Assembly (NCBI RefSeq): GCF_018531425.1
Contig: NZ_JAHBOI010000002.1
Location: forward strand, 434,001-498,000
Length of the DNA stretch: 64,000 nucleotides
Reading direction: 5' to 3'
DNA from: Paenarthrobacter sp. DKR-5
Lineage (GTDB): Bacteria > Actinomycetota > Actinomycetes > Actinomycetales > Micrococcaceae
Under the pieces are notes generated by a model that was not told the DNA's origin, did not search any database, and was given only the letters and a program-made list of their open reading frames with translations. Position numbers and translations under genes: made by a program. Shown here one piece after another: positions 1 to 8,165 of this stretch. How positions within the stretch are numbered: the first letter of the stretch is position 1; each line of letters opens with the position of its first letter.

Positions 1-532
1 GCTCCTGGGCAAGGCCGGCGGACAGGTCCCGGTCCGGGGCGCGCAGCCACCGGCGCAGGAATGCGTTGTGGATGGCGACGGTTCCGGCCGAGAGTGCAAC
101 CGCGCCCAGTTCCCGCCGGTCCGTGTCCGGCAGGGCCGCCTGCAGGTACTCGGTGAACAGGCGCTCGTAGCGGTGCGAAGTGACCAGCTCGCGGTCCCGC
201 AGTGACGGCACCTGCTGGAGCAGCCGCTGCCTGGCAATCGAGGTGCGCGGGTTCCGGACGAAGTGCCCGAAGATCAGCAAGGTGGCGTCCGCGAGCACGG
301 CCAGCGGGTCCCCGGTGGAGTTGGCGAGGAAACCGCGCGCACGTTCCAGGATCACGGCGTGGTCGGCGAACACCAGGTCGTCCTTCGACCCGAACTTGCG
401 GAAGAAGGTGCTCCGGCTGATCCCGGCGCCGTCGGCCAGAGTTTCGACAGTGGTCGCCTCGTAGCCGCGGTCGGCCATCAGCTCGATCGAGCGCGAGACG
501 ATCGTGTCCGTCTCCTGCGCCTCAGCCTGCAT
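1..532 (-). CDS. TetR-family transcriptional regulator (3' end cut by window start)
   Basis: Translating the minus strand from the ATG at 532 gives an open frame that runs off the window start: about 177 residues without a stop. Residues about 8-50 form a TetR N-terminal helix-turn-helix; the recognition part reads TVETLADGAGISRSTFFRKF, the typical TetR pattern. The rest is an all-helical ligand-binding domain as far as it is visible. The start overlaps the last 11 bases of the upstream acyl-CoA ligase gene, so it is probably translationally coupled to that operon. By family knowledge such regulators bind an acyl-CoA or related ligand and repress the operon. The inverted repeat at 4678-4714 is a candidate operator. 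The ligand is not known. Confidence 0.88.
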   Translation of the reverse strand, partial: MQAEAQETDTIVSRSIELMADRGYEATTVETLADGAGISRSTFFRKFGSKDDLVFADHAVILERARGFLANSTGDPLAVLADATLLIFGHFVRNPRTSIARQRLLQQVPSLRDRELVTSHRYERLFTEYLQAALPDTDRRELGAVALSAGTVAIHNAFLRRWLRAPDRDLSAGLAQE

Positions 533-2081
533 GGTGCTCCATGAGATCCCGCTTGAGGATCTTTCCGCTCGGTCCCAGCGGCAGCTCAGGGAGCACCCGG
601 ACCAGGCGCGGGTATTTGTATGCGGCCAGCTGGGAGGCCGCAAAATCCACCAGCTCCTTGGCCGACGTCGTGGAACCGTCGCTGAGCACGACCGCGGCTG
701 CCACTTCCTGGCCGTGCACGTCGTGCGGGACGCCGTACACGGCGGCGCTGACCACCCCGGGGTGGGTCAGCAGGATTTCCTCGACTTCGCGCGGGTAGAC
801 GTTGTAGCCGTTGCGGATGATCATGTCCTTTTTGCGGTCGACGACGCGCAGGTAGCCGTCCTCGTCCTTGGTTCCCAGGTCCCCGGTGCGGAACCAGCCG
901 TCGACGATCGCTTCCGCGGTGGCCTCCGGGCGGTTGATGTAGCCCTTCATCAGGAGGTGTCCCCGGATGACCAGCTCCCCCAGTTCGCCGCGCGGCAGCA
1001 GCTCGATTCGGTCCGGCACCTCCGCCCGGGCAATCTCGACGTCGACTCCCCAGATCGGCTGGCCGATCGTCCCCGGGCGCGGCGGCACACCGACCTGGTT
1101 GAAGGCCGCGACGGGCGAGGTCTCGGTGAGCCCGTACCCCTCGTGGATGTCCACGCCGAAGACTTCCTGGAACTTGTGGAGCACCGCCAGCGGCAGTGAC
1201 GCCCCTCCCGAGATGCCGTAGCGCAGGCTCTCGGGCAGCTCGGCAGCGGTTTTGGCCGTCTCGAGCAGGGCCACGTACATCGTGGGGACGCCCGCGAAGA
1301 CGCTCACCCGGTGCCGGACCATCAGTTCCAGCGCCCGCGCCCCGGTGAAGCGGGGCAGCATGACAATGGTGGCACCGGCCCGCAGTCCGGTGTTCAACAC
1401 CACCGTCTGCCCGAAGGTGTGGAACAGCGGGAGCCCGCCAAAGAGAACATCACCACGCCGGATGTCGAACGTGCTGGTCAGCAGGACGTTGGTCTGCTCC
1501 ACCAGAGCGAAGTGCGTGCCCAGCGCACCCTTGGGCCTGCCCGTGGTCCCGGAGGTGTAGAGGATGGTTGCCGTGTCCTCGGGACGCCGGGGCAGGTAGG
1601 TGTCCACGGGCACGGCGGCCGCCGCTTCCTCCTCCAGCCGGGGGAAGTCACTGCCTGCCGCTGCCATCACCGTCAGGACCTCGACCCCTGCCGCGGCGGC
1701 CCCCTTGGCGCCCTCGCCGAGCAGCCCGTCGGCGCAGATGAGCAGCTTGGCTCCGCTGTCCTGCAGGACGTACTCGATCTCCCGGGCCTTGAGCAGGGCA
1801 TGGACCGGAACGACAATGCCGCCGACGGCCAGCACCGCAAAGTAGACGCGGGCAAAGTCCGCCACATTGGGGATGAGCACGGCGACCGGGTCGGACGGGC
1901 CAAGGCCGCGGGCGCGCAGCGCACCGGCGTAGGCCCGGGTCTGGTCCCACAGGTCCCCGTAGCTGACGTGCTCCTGCTCGACGATCAGGGCGGTCGCGTC
2001 CGGGGTGCGGCGCGCGGATTCCGCCAGGATGGCAGCAACCGAGATGGTGCCGAAGGCCTGCTGGGGTTCGTGCGGGGTCAT
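522..2081 (-). CDS. Long/medium-chain acyl-CoA ligase (AMP-forming)
   Basis: A 519-residue member of the ANL adenylate-forming superfamily. It activates a carboxylic acid to an acyl-CoA through an acyl-AMP intermediate, in the cytoplasm. The AMP-binding P-loop YTSGTTGRPKG is at about 175-185. Further down are a GYGLTE-type motif, GWFRTGDLG and the C-terminal LGPSGKILKRDL with the catalytic lysine. The start at 2081 was chosen over an in-frame ATG 48 bases upstream because its ATG forms an ATGA overlap with the thiolase stop, and the extra residues look non-coding. Third gene of the TetR-linked operon after acyl-CoA dehydrogenase and thiolase. Substrate chain length cannot be read from the sequence. 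Confidence 0.92.
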   Translation of the reverse strand: MTPHEPQQAFGTISVAAILAESARRTPDATALIVEQEHVSYGDLWDQTRAYAGALRARGLGPSDPVAVLIPNVADFARVYFAVLAVGGIVVPVHALLKAREIEYVLQDSGAKLLICADGLLGEGAKGAAAAGVEVLTVMAAAGSDFPRLEEEAAAAVPVDTYLPRRPEDTATILYTSGTTGRPKGALGTHFALVEQTNVLLTSTFDIRRGDVLFGGLPLFHTFGQTVVLNTGLRAGATIVMLPRFTGARALELMVRHRVSVFAGVPTMYVALLETAKTAAELPESLRYGISGGASLPLAVLHKFQEVFGVDIHEGYGLTETSPVAAFNQVGVPPRPGTIGQPIWGVDVEIARAEVPDRIELLPRGELGELVIRGHLLMKGYINRPEATAEAIVDGWFRTGDLGTKDEDGYLRVVDRKKDMIIRNGYNVYPREVEEILLTHPGVVSAAVYGVPHDVHGQEVAAAVVLSDGSTTSAKELVDFAASQLAAYKYPRLVRVLPELPLGPSGKILKRDLMEHHAG

Positions 2082-3280
2082 GGACGGCCCTTCAGGATCA
2101 GGGCATCGCCCTGCCCGCCGCCCCCGCACAGGGCCACGACGCCGGTCCCTCCCCCGCGGCGCTGAAGCGCCAGCGCCTGATGCAGCACCAGGCGCGCGCC
2201 GGACGCGCCGACAGGGTGGCCGAGCGCGATCGCGCCGCCCTCGGCATTGGCTGCCTCGGCGTCCACACCCAGGTCCTTGGCGGACTGGATGAGCACGGAG
2301 GCGAAAGCTTCGTTGACCTCAATCAGGTCCAGGTCCGCCACGGAGAGGCCCTCACGGGCAAGCGCCTTCTCGATGGCCCGGGACGGCTGGGAATGCAGCG
2401 ATCCGTCCGGCCCCGCGGTCTGGCCGTGGGCGCCGATTTCCGCAATCCAGGACAAACCGGCCGCTTCGGCGGCGGCCTTGCTGGCAACCACGACGACGGC
2501 GGCGCCGTCGGAAAGCGGCGAGGAGGAGCCGGCCGTGATGGTTGCTGTCTGCTCTTTGGAGAATGCCGGGCGGAGCTGCGAGAGCGATTCCGCCGTGGTG
2601 CCGGGCCGGATGCCCTCATCCGCGCCGAGGCTGACCGCCGGGCCCTTGCGCTGCGGTACCTCGATCGGGGCAATCTCGTTGTCAAAGAGCCCTGCTGCCT
2701 GGGCGGCTTCGGCCCGCTGGTGCGAGCGCGCGGCGACGGCGTCCTGCTCGGTGCGGCCGATCCCGCGGCGCGCGTTCCCCGCATCCGTGGCGGAGCCCAT
2801 CAGTTCACCGCTGATTGGATCCTGGAGGCCGTCCTTGTTCAGGGAGTCGAGCATCGGGGCGTCACCGATCGCGACGCCGGCCCGGAGGCCCGGGACCAGG
2901 TGCGGGGCATTCGTCATCGACTCCTGGCCACCCGCGACGATGAAGTCCGCTTCCCCGGCCCGGATCATGCGCGCAGCATCAATGACGGCAGTGAGTCCCG
3001 AGAGGCAGAGCTTGTTGATCGTCACCGTGGGAACATCCCAGCCGATGCCGGCAGCCAGGCTCGCCTGGCGGGCCGGTCCCTGTCCGGAGCCGGCCTGGAC
3101 CACCTGGCCGACGATGACGGCGTCGACCTTGTCCGCCGCGAGACCGGTGCGTTCCAAAGCGGCCTTGATCGCGTGGGCACCCAGCTCCGGGGCCGAGAAG
3201 GCGGACAGGGCGCCTCGGAAGCGGCCGAACGGGGTGCGGGCACCGCCGAGGATGACGGGGGTGTTGGCGTCTTGGCTCAT
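2078..3280 (-). CDS. Acetyl-CoA C-acyltransferase (thiolase)
   Basis: A 400-residue thiolase of normal family length. It performs thiolytic cleavage of 3-ketoacyl-CoA, or the reverse condensation. Visible motifs are the N-terminal GGARTPFGRFRG, the nucleophilic cysteine in NKLCLSG (Cys92), GGQESMTNAPH, NEAFA, the catalytic histidine in GHPVGASGAR, and the second cysteine in ALCGGGGQGDA near the C-terminus. It sits between acyl-CoA dehydrogenase (70-bp gap) and acyl-CoA ligase (ATGA overlap). A purine-rich GAAAGGG lies just upstream of the start. No enoyl-CoA hydratase or 3-hydroxyacyl-CoA dehydrogenase lies in this operon; the fadB gene at 36-38 kb could supply those steps. Confidence 0.93.
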   Translation of the reverse strand: MSQDANTPVILGGARTPFGRFRGALSAFSAPELGAHAIKAALERTGLAADKVDAVIVGQVVQAGSGQGPARQASLAAGIGWDVPTVTINKLCLSGLTAVIDAARMIRAGEADFIVAGGQESMTNAPHLVPGLRAGVAIGDAPMLDSLNKDGLQDPISGELMGSATDAGNARRGIGRTEQDAVAARSHQRAEAAQAAGLFDNEIAPIEVPQRKGPAVSLGADEGIRPGTTAESLSQLRPAFSKEQTATITAGSSSPLSDGAAVVVVASKAAAEAAGLSWIAEIGAHGQTAGPDGSLHSQPSRAIEKALAREGLSVADLDLIEVNEAFASVLIQSAKDLGVDAEAANAEGGAIALGHPVGASGARLVLHQALALQRRGGGTGVVALCGGGGQGDALILKGRP

Positions 3281-3350
3281 GGAAATGCCCTTTCGGGGTT
3301 GCTGGTGTTGCGTGCGGTAGGAGAAGCGTGAAACGGGTCCGGCTTGGGTC

Positions 3351-4607
3351 TCAGGCGAACGCCGAGACGCCGGTGATGGAGCGGCCGATGATCAGCGCCT
3401 GCATGGTCTCGGTGCCCTCATAGGTGTGCAGGGCCTCGATGTCGGCGAAGTGCCGGGCCACCCGGTTGGCAAAAAGGATGCCGTTGCCGCCGAGCAGGTC
3501 GCGGGCGTTGGCTGCAACCGCCCGCGCTGTCCGGGTGCAGGTGTACTTGGCCAGGGACGCCTGCGCGGGAGTCAGGGCTCCGGCTTCGTCCAGGCGCGTC
3601 ATCTGGACGGCCATCAGCTGCATCGTTGCCAGTTCGCTCTGCATTCGCGCCAGCCGTTCCTGGACGATCTGGGACGCCGCGAGCGGGCGGCCGAACTGCC
3701 GGCGCTGTCCGGCATACTGCACGGCCGTCTCGTAGCAGGCCGTGGCGTGGCCGACCGCAGCCCAGGCGACGCTGAGACGGGTGGCGAGCAGGACGCGCGC
3801 CGTATCCTTGAAGCTCCGCGCCCCGGGAAGCACACGCTCGTGCGGGACGAAGACGTCCTCCAGCCGGATGTGCGCCTGCCAGATTGCGCGCAGAGCGAGC
3901 TTGCCCTCGATCGTCGCGGCTGTGTACCCGGATGAATCCTGGGGCACCAGGAACCCGTGCACCTGGCCGTCCTCCCCGCGGGCCCAGACAATGCTCAGAC
4001 CGCCGATCGACCCGTTGCCGATCCACTTCTTCTCGCCGTTGAGCAGGAAGCCGCCGTCCACTGCCGTTGCCGTGGTTTCGAGCGCGACCGAGTCCGAGCC
4101 GTGGGTGGGTTCGGTGAGGGCAAAGGCAGCGAATTCCTCGCCGCGTGCCACCGGGCCCAGCCACCGCTGCTTCTGCTCGTCGGAGCCGCATTCGGCGATC
4201 GAGCGCAGCGCCAGGCCTCCCTGGACGGCGATCATGGTTCCAACCGAGCCGTCCCCGCGGCTGATCTCCATGTTCACCAGGCCCGCGGCCATCGTGCTCA
4301 TCGGGGCGAAGCCGTCGACGTCGACGCCGTCGCGCAGCAGGTCCAGCTCACCGAGACGGCGAAGCAGGTGCAGCGGGTAGTCCGCCTTGTCCCAGTATCC
4401 GTCGATGACCGGAAGGACTTCGTCCTGGACGAAAGTACGGGCGCGGTCCCAATAGGCGCGATCCTCTGCGTTCAACGTCTCGAAGACGGCGCACGGGTCC
4501 GCATCGAGCGCCTGCGTAAGTTCGTACTCCGGCTCCACCGTGCCGGCGGGAAATGCCTCGGGGAGGAGCCCGGGCAGGGTCTCCGAGGGCAGGGACGTCT
4601 CTGTCAT
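3351..4607 (-). CDS. Acyl-CoA dehydrogenase, glutaryl-CoA dehydrogenase-like
   Basis: A 418-residue FAD-dependent acyl-CoA dehydrogenase that introduces the alpha,beta double bond of an acyl-CoA and passes electrons to ETF. Recognisable parts are the FAD/substrate motif AFALTEPTHGSDS, the middle beta-domain EKKWIGNG, the helical domain GQRRQFGRPLAASQ, and a C-terminal HTYEGTETMQALIIGRSITG whose glutamate is the usual catalytic base. The YEGT plus IGRSITG ending is closest to glutaryl-CoA-dehydrogenase-like enzymes, but decarboxylating activity cannot be claimed. First gene of the minus-strand operon with thiolase, CoA ligase and TetR. The 147-bp upstream region carries the candidate TetR operator and a TTGACA -35 box. 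Confidence 0.92.
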   Translation of the reverse strand: MTETSLPSETLPGLLPEAFPAGTVEPEYELTQALDADPCAVFETLNAEDRAYWDRARTFVQDEVLPVIDGYWDKADYPLHLLRRLGELDLLRDGVDVDGFAPMSTMAAGLVNMEISRGDGSVGTMIAVQGGLALRSIAECGSDEQKQRWLGPVARGEEFAAFALTEPTHGSDSVALETTATAVDGGFLLNGEKKWIGNGSIGGLSIVWARGEDGQVHGFLVPQDSSGYTAATIEGKLALRAIWQAHIRLEDVFVPHERVLPGARSFKDTARVLLATRLSVAWAAVGHATACYETAVQYAGQRRQFGRPLAASQIVQERLARMQSELATMQLMAVQMTRLDEAGALTPAQASLAKYTCTRTARAVAANARDLLGGNGILFANRVARHFADIEALHTYEGTETMQALIIGRSITGVSAFA

Positions 4608-4677
4608 GCGCGCATTCCTTAGCTCACGCCGGCACCGGACTGAAGTGTGGCGCCGGCCACATCAGGTCAACCCTCTC

Positions 4678-4714
4678 GTGAAACTCAGTTCCGTGTCAAG
4701 ATACGGAGTTTCAC
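4678..4714 (-). promoter_or_regulatory. Candidate TetR operator and promoter of the acyl-CoA operon
   Basis: A perfect 9-bp inverted repeat, GTGAAACTC (4678-4686) and GAGTTTCAC (4706-4714), is separated by 19 bp. On the minus strand a consensus -35 TTGACA (4699-4694) lies between the arms. The downstream arm falls where the -35/-10 spacer would be; the -10 itself is not clear (GAGGGT-like). The site lies 71-107 bp upstream of the acyl-CoA dehydrogenase start. Assigning it to the TetR protein encoded at the end of the operon is inference. Confidence 0.55.
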
Positions 4715-4754
4715 CGGGACGGCGGTCCGTCACGGGCGGTGCCGTGGTGGTGGC

Positions 4755-5684
4755 TCAGGCGCCGGCGAGCCGCAGACGCTCCTCCGCCTGGTCCATCACG
4801 GCCGACGCGGCAACGGGGCGTGACTGGACAAGGTATTCGCCACGGGCGTTGTGCAGGGCCGGCCACAGACTCGCAGCGCATGCCACCTCGCTCTCCTCGT
4901 CCGTGAACGTCCGGCCCCGCGCCTGCTCATAGGAACGAATGAAGGCCGCCGAACCGGGAATTGGCGCCAACGTAGGGGTCTCGGCGCTGGCGAAGGCCCC
5001 GGAGGCAGCCCCGACGATCGCCGCCTCGGGAAGCGCGACAAGGCTGTCCCAGTCGTGCACAGCCAGGGCACGGCCGTCCTGCCACCGAATGTTCTGCGCC
5101 TCCCAGTCGCCATGGCCGAGGACTTTGGGCAGCGAGCACTGCGCCAGACGCGCGGATACCCGGCGGGCGAGGATGTGAGTCGTCTCCGGGACGCGCGCCT
5201 GGTCCATCCCGTCGATGGACGGATTGGGCGCCCACAGGCTACCGCCGGACGGATTCCAGTGCATCCATGGCGGAGGCGGGTCGAAACCTTCAACGGCCTG
5301 AGCCTCCAGCACTGCCAGCAGGTCGCCGAGGAGCTGGCCCGAGCGGCGCGCGGGCTCGGCGTGGTCGCCCCTGAGGATCTCGCCGCCCGGGCGCCATTCT
5401 TCCGCGGAGACCACCAGACCCCCATCCAGGCGTTCCGCCCCGGTCAGGGGGCGGGCGCAAGGGAAACCGGCTGCCGCCGCAACGCGTTGAGCCTGGAGGC
5501 AATGGTCGACGCGTCGGACGGAATCTCCCCGCACCTTGACGGCTGCCGCTCCGACCTGCCGGTCGTACCGGAAGAGCGAGGACATCTCTCCCCCGGCCGC
5601 TGGCGCCACCGCTTCGAGGCGACCTGCGCCGAGGCGTGCCGCCGCCCACTCGGCGACTAGACGCATTGTCTGTTCCGTTCCCAT
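4755..5684 (-). CDS. Aminoglycoside phosphotransferase-fold (APH) family protein
   Basis: A 309-residue protein-kinase-like phosphotransferase. The catalytic loop HGDWEAQN is at 191-198, followed by the metal-binding VHDWDS (Asp211/Asp213). A candidate ATP-anchoring lysine is at about residue 50 in AAAVKVRG. APH-fold proteins phosphorylate aminoglycosides, small alcohols or homoserine-like substrates; nothing here fixes the substrate, so a resistance role should not be assumed. It is probably a single-gene unit transcribed divergently from the DUF664 gene. A -10-like TAGGGT (5696-5691) ends 6 bases before the ATG, with no ribosome-binding site between, so the transcript is probably leaderless. 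Confidence 0.8.
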   Translation of the reverse strand: MGTEQTMRLVAEWAAARLGAGRLEAVAPAAGGEMSSLFRYDRQVGAAAVKVRGDSVRRVDHCLQAQRVAAAAGFPCARPLTGAERLDGGLVVSAEEWRPGGEILRGDHAEPARRSGQLLGDLLAVLEAQAVEGFDPPPPWMHWNPSGGSLWAPNPSIDGMDQARVPETTHILARRVSARLAQCSLPKVLGHGDWEAQNIRWQDGRALAVHDWDSLVALPEAAIVGAASGAFASAETPTLAPIPGSAAFIRSYEQARGRTFTDEESEVACAASLWPALHNARGEYLVQSRPVAASAVMDQAEERLRLAGA

Positions 5685-5779
5685 GTCTTGACCCTACGGG
5701 CACCATTGCGGGTATTACGATCGCCTGATGCCGGTGATCCCGCTCCTCCGGCCAGCCGCCCGACCAAAGGAGATCAGCC

Positions 5780-6280
5780 ATGGGCCAGCGTGTCCCGCTT
5801 ACCGGCGACGAGAAGGCGAGCCTGCAGGCCAGCCTCGACCGACACCGCGAGGCGGTGATCTGGAAGCTCGAAGGGCTTGACGACGCGGCCGCCCGCCGGC
5901 CGATGGTGCCCTCCGGAACCAGTCTGCTCGGCTTGGTGAAGCACCTTGCGGCGGTCGAGTACGGCTGGTTCTGTACGACCTTCGGGCACCCGACGGAGCA
6001 ACTGCCCTTCGACGACGAGGACGAGGAGGCCGACCTTCGGGTCCAGCCCGATGAGACCATGGCCGACATTCTCGCGTTCTACCGGCGCGCACGGACAAGC
6101 TCCGACGAGGTCATTGCCGGACGTGGTTTGGACGACACCGGAACGGCGTGGTCCGGCGAGACAGTCTCCCTGCGATGGGTGCTGATCCACATGGTCGAGG
6201 AAACCGCCCGCCACGCCGGCCACGTCGACATCATCCGCGAACTGATCGACGGACGGACCGGAGACCACAGGGAGGACTGA
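5780..6280 (+). CDS. DinB-superfamily protein (DUF664)
   Basis: A 166-residue four-helix DinB-like protein. Conserved features are a helix with LLGLVKHLAAVEYGWF (His55) and a C-terminal helix EETARHAGHVDIIREL (His145, His148). These positions match the metal-binding histidines of DinB/YfiT and DUF664 proteins. Members include metal-dependent, often mycothiol- or bacillithiol-linked transferases, but most DUF664 proteins are uncharacterised. The start is supported by AAAGGAGAT 6-14 bases upstream. It is divergent from the phosphotransferase gene and not obviously in an operon with the following HNH gene, which starts 161 bp later. Function is otherwise unknown. Confidence 0.82.
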   Translation: MGQRVPLTGDEKASLQASLDRHREAVIWKLEGLDDAAARRPMVPSGTSLLGLVKHLAAVEYGWFCTTFGHPTEQLPFDDEDEEADLRVQPDETMADILAFYRRARTSSDEVIAGRGLDDTGTAWSGETVSLRWVLIHMVEETARHAGHVDIIRELIDGRTGDHRED

Positions 6281-6306
6281 CCCCCGGGAACGGCGGATTG
6301 TCCGCT

Positions 6307-6384
6307 GCGGGCCAGTTCCGCCGGGGCTCTCCCGCCGCCTGGCTGTTCCGCCGCGGGCCGGTTCCGCCTCGGGCCAGTTCTGTC
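6307..6384 (+). repeat. Degenerate ~16-bp repeats upstream of the DUF222-HNH gene
   Basis: The unit GCGGGCCRGTTCCGCC occurs at 6307-6322 and 6353-6368. A diverged copy lies at 6369-6384 (TCGGGCCAGTTCTGTC) and a weaker one near 6335-6351 (CCTGGCTGTTCCGCC). They fill most of the 161-bp gap between the DUF664 gene and the DUF222-HNH start. The role is unknown. Confidence 0.5.
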
Positions 6385-6441
6385 GCCGGGCCGGCGGATT
6401 GCCCCACCGGAATTGTCGGTGGCAGGTGGAAGAGTGAGGCC

Positions 6442-8004
6442 ATGGAGGTCCTTACCGTTCCGCCGCCTGCCACCCCGGTTCCCGGTTCCGTTCCGGGGCC
6501 GGCCGGTGACGCCGGTCCGCGTCAGGGCGTAGGCGTGGCTGGCGGTCCGGGGGCAGGTGTTTGCGCGGAGGTGGCTGCGGCCGCGGGCTGGCTGCGGGCC
6601 GCTGCAGGGGACGCGTCCGCGTCCGCGGAACTGCTGGGCGCCGGCGACGCGGTGGATTTCGCTGCGGCGGTCGAGGAACTCTCCCGCACGGTCGAGTACC
6701 TCCAGTTGGCCGCCGCCCGGGCCGTGGAACGGGCCCACCGCCAGTCCCGCGCCGCAGGAGCGCTGGTACAGCCCGCGGAAGCTACTCCAGAGACGGCCCC
6801 GGAGGCGACCGTGTTCGAGGAGTACCGTTCAGCCGCGGAGTTCCTGCGCGCCCGGCTGCGGATCTCCGCGGCGGAAGCCCGCCGCCGGCTGGCCCAGGCC
6901 GCGGTCCTGCTGCCCCGCGCGGGCCTGACCGGGGCACCGGTCCCGCCCGTGCACGAACACCTCGGTGCGGAAGTGGCCGCCGGCACCGTCTCCGGCAAGG
7001 CCGCCGGAACCATCGCCCACGCCCTGGACCACATCCGCGGGCTCTGCCCGCCCGAGACCGCCGCACGGATGGAACAGGACCTGACCGCCACCGCCGCCCT
7101 CAACGACCAGGATTTCCTGGTCCGCATGGCGCAGCGGTGGGTGGCGGCGATTGACCAGGACGGGCCGGAGCCCTCGGAGGAGGAGCTGCGGCACCGGCAG
7201 GGGTTGTTCCTGCGCCGCCGGCACCGCGGCCTGCACCACCTGGAGATCTTCGCCACCGACGAGCAGTACGAACAGATCACCACCGTCATCCACACCGCCA
7301 CCAACCCCAGAACCACCACCAGCGAAAGCAACGACGGCGGCAGCGGCGGAAACGACGACCCTGCGGGTGCGGGTGTGCCGGGGGTGTTTGACCGCCGGTC
7401 CCGGGCCCAGCAGCTCCTCGACGGGCTCATCGCCGGCTGCCAGGCGGCGCTGGCCGCCGGGGGTCTGCCCGCCACCGGGGGCCTGCGCCCGCAGGTGATG
7501 GTCACCATCGGCTACCAGGACCTGCTCCACGACCTCACCACCAACACAACAGACGGCGGAAAAGGGGGCGGGACAGGCGGCGGGGGTGCGGGGAGGTTCG
7601 TGTTCACCGGGCCCGTCACCGCCCGCAGCATCCGCCGGCTCGCGTGCGACGCCGAGGTGCTGCCCATCGTGCTCGGCGGCCAGGGCCAGGTCCTGGACGT
7701 CGGACGCTCCGCGAGGGCGTTCCCGCCGCACCAGCGCAAAGCCCTGGTTGCCCGGGACGGCGGGTGCACCGCCCCCGGCTGCACCGTCCCCGCCCCCTGG
7801 TGCGAAGCCCACCACGTCCAGTGGTGGTCCCGCGGCGGCCCCACCGGAATCCACAACGCGGCCCTGGCCTGCGCCTACCACCACCACCTGCTCCACAAGG
7901 AACGCTGGCACATCAGCCTCCGCGACGGCATCCCCTGGTGGACACCACCACCGGAACTCGACCCCGCCCAAACCCCCAGACGCAACACCTACTTCCGGAT
8001 CTGA
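6442..8004 (+). CDS. DUF222 / HNH endonuclease domain protein
   Basis: About 520 residues from the ATG at 6442. The frame is open further upstream, but that part is low-complexity and overlaps both the DUF664 gene and a repeat array, so the internal ATG was chosen. The N-terminal two thirds is a DUF222 helical domain (for example EYRSAAEFLRARLRIS). A Gly/Ser/Asn-rich linker follows, then a C-terminal HNH nuclease: CTAPGCTVPAPWCEAHHV, WWSRGGPTGIHNAALAC and YHHHLLHK supply the Cys pair, the His-His and the Asn/His positions. Such genes are multicopy in Arthrobacter and mycobacteria (REP13E12-type). The molecular role is not established; nicking or homing-like behaviour is only suspected. A 13-bp tandem duplication spans the stop codon. 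Confidence 0.87.
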   Translation: MEVLTVPPPATPVPGSVPGPAGDAGPRQGVGVAGGPGAGVCAEVAAAAGWLRAAAGDASASAELLGAGDAVDFAAAVEELSRTVEYLQLAAARAVERAHRQSRAAGALVQPAEATPETAPEATVFEEYRSAAEFLRARLRISAAEARRRLAQAAVLLPRAGLTGAPVPPVHEHLGAEVAAGTVSGKAAGTIAHALDHIRGLCPPETAARMEQDLTATAALNDQDFLVRMAQRWVAAIDQDGPEPSEEELRHRQGLFLRRRHRGLHHLEIFATDEQYEQITTVIHTATNPRTTTSESNDGGSGGNDDPAGAGVPGVFDRRSRAQQLLDGLIAGCQAALAAGGLPATGGLRPQVMVTIGYQDLLHDLTTNTTDGGKGGGTGGGGAGRFVFTGPVTARSIRRLACDAEVLPIVLGGQGQVLDVGRSARAFPPHQRKALVARDGGCTAPGCTVPAPWCEAHHVQWWSRGGPTGIHNAALACAYHHHLLHKERWHISLRDGIPWWTPPPELDPAQTPRRNTYFRI

Positions 8005-8017
8005 CTTCCGGATCTGA
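7992..8017 (+). repeat. 13-bp tandem duplication across the HNH stop codon
   Basis: CTTCCGGATCTGA is present twice head to tail, at 7992-8004 and 8005-8017. The first copy ends exactly with the TGA stop of the DUF222-HNH gene. Confidence 0.9.
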
Positions 8018-8049
8018 AACCGGGGCATCGAACGCGACATGACAAAAAC

Positions 8050-8096
8050 TTGACGCTTCAACTAAATGGGTCTAACTTCAGTTGTAGCTTCAAGTA
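8050..8096 (+). promoter_or_regulatory. Promoter and candidate operator repeats of the Rossmann oxidoreductase
   Basis: A -35-like TTGACG (8050-8055) and a -10-like TAACTT (8073-8078) are 17 bp apart. Three direct CTTCA-type repeats overlap and follow this promoter: CTTCAACTA (8056-8064), CTTCAGTTG (8076-8084) and CTTCAAGTA (8088-8096). The local sequence is clearly AT-richer than the surroundings. The repeats could bind a repressor, but no regulator gene is adjacent, so its identity is open. Confidence 0.45.
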
Positions 8097-8165
8097 TTGA
8101 TACTCCAGCAGAACAGATCTCCAATGAACAATTTCTTTAGCCGCATTTTCCGAAGGAAGAACCGC

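Noticed and set aside
4755-5684. Aminoglycoside resistance gene
   Set aside because: The APH fold is present, but similarity to a defined resistance enzyme cannot be shown from the sequence; many such kinases have metabolic substrates.
6307-6384. CRISPR-like repeats
   Set aside because: Repeat units are short, degenerate and lack regular unique spacers; no cas genes are nearby.
6148-6441. N-terminal extension of the DUF222-HNH gene
   Set aside because: The frame is open, but it overlaps the DUF664 gene and the repeat array; the domain begins after the ATG at 6442.
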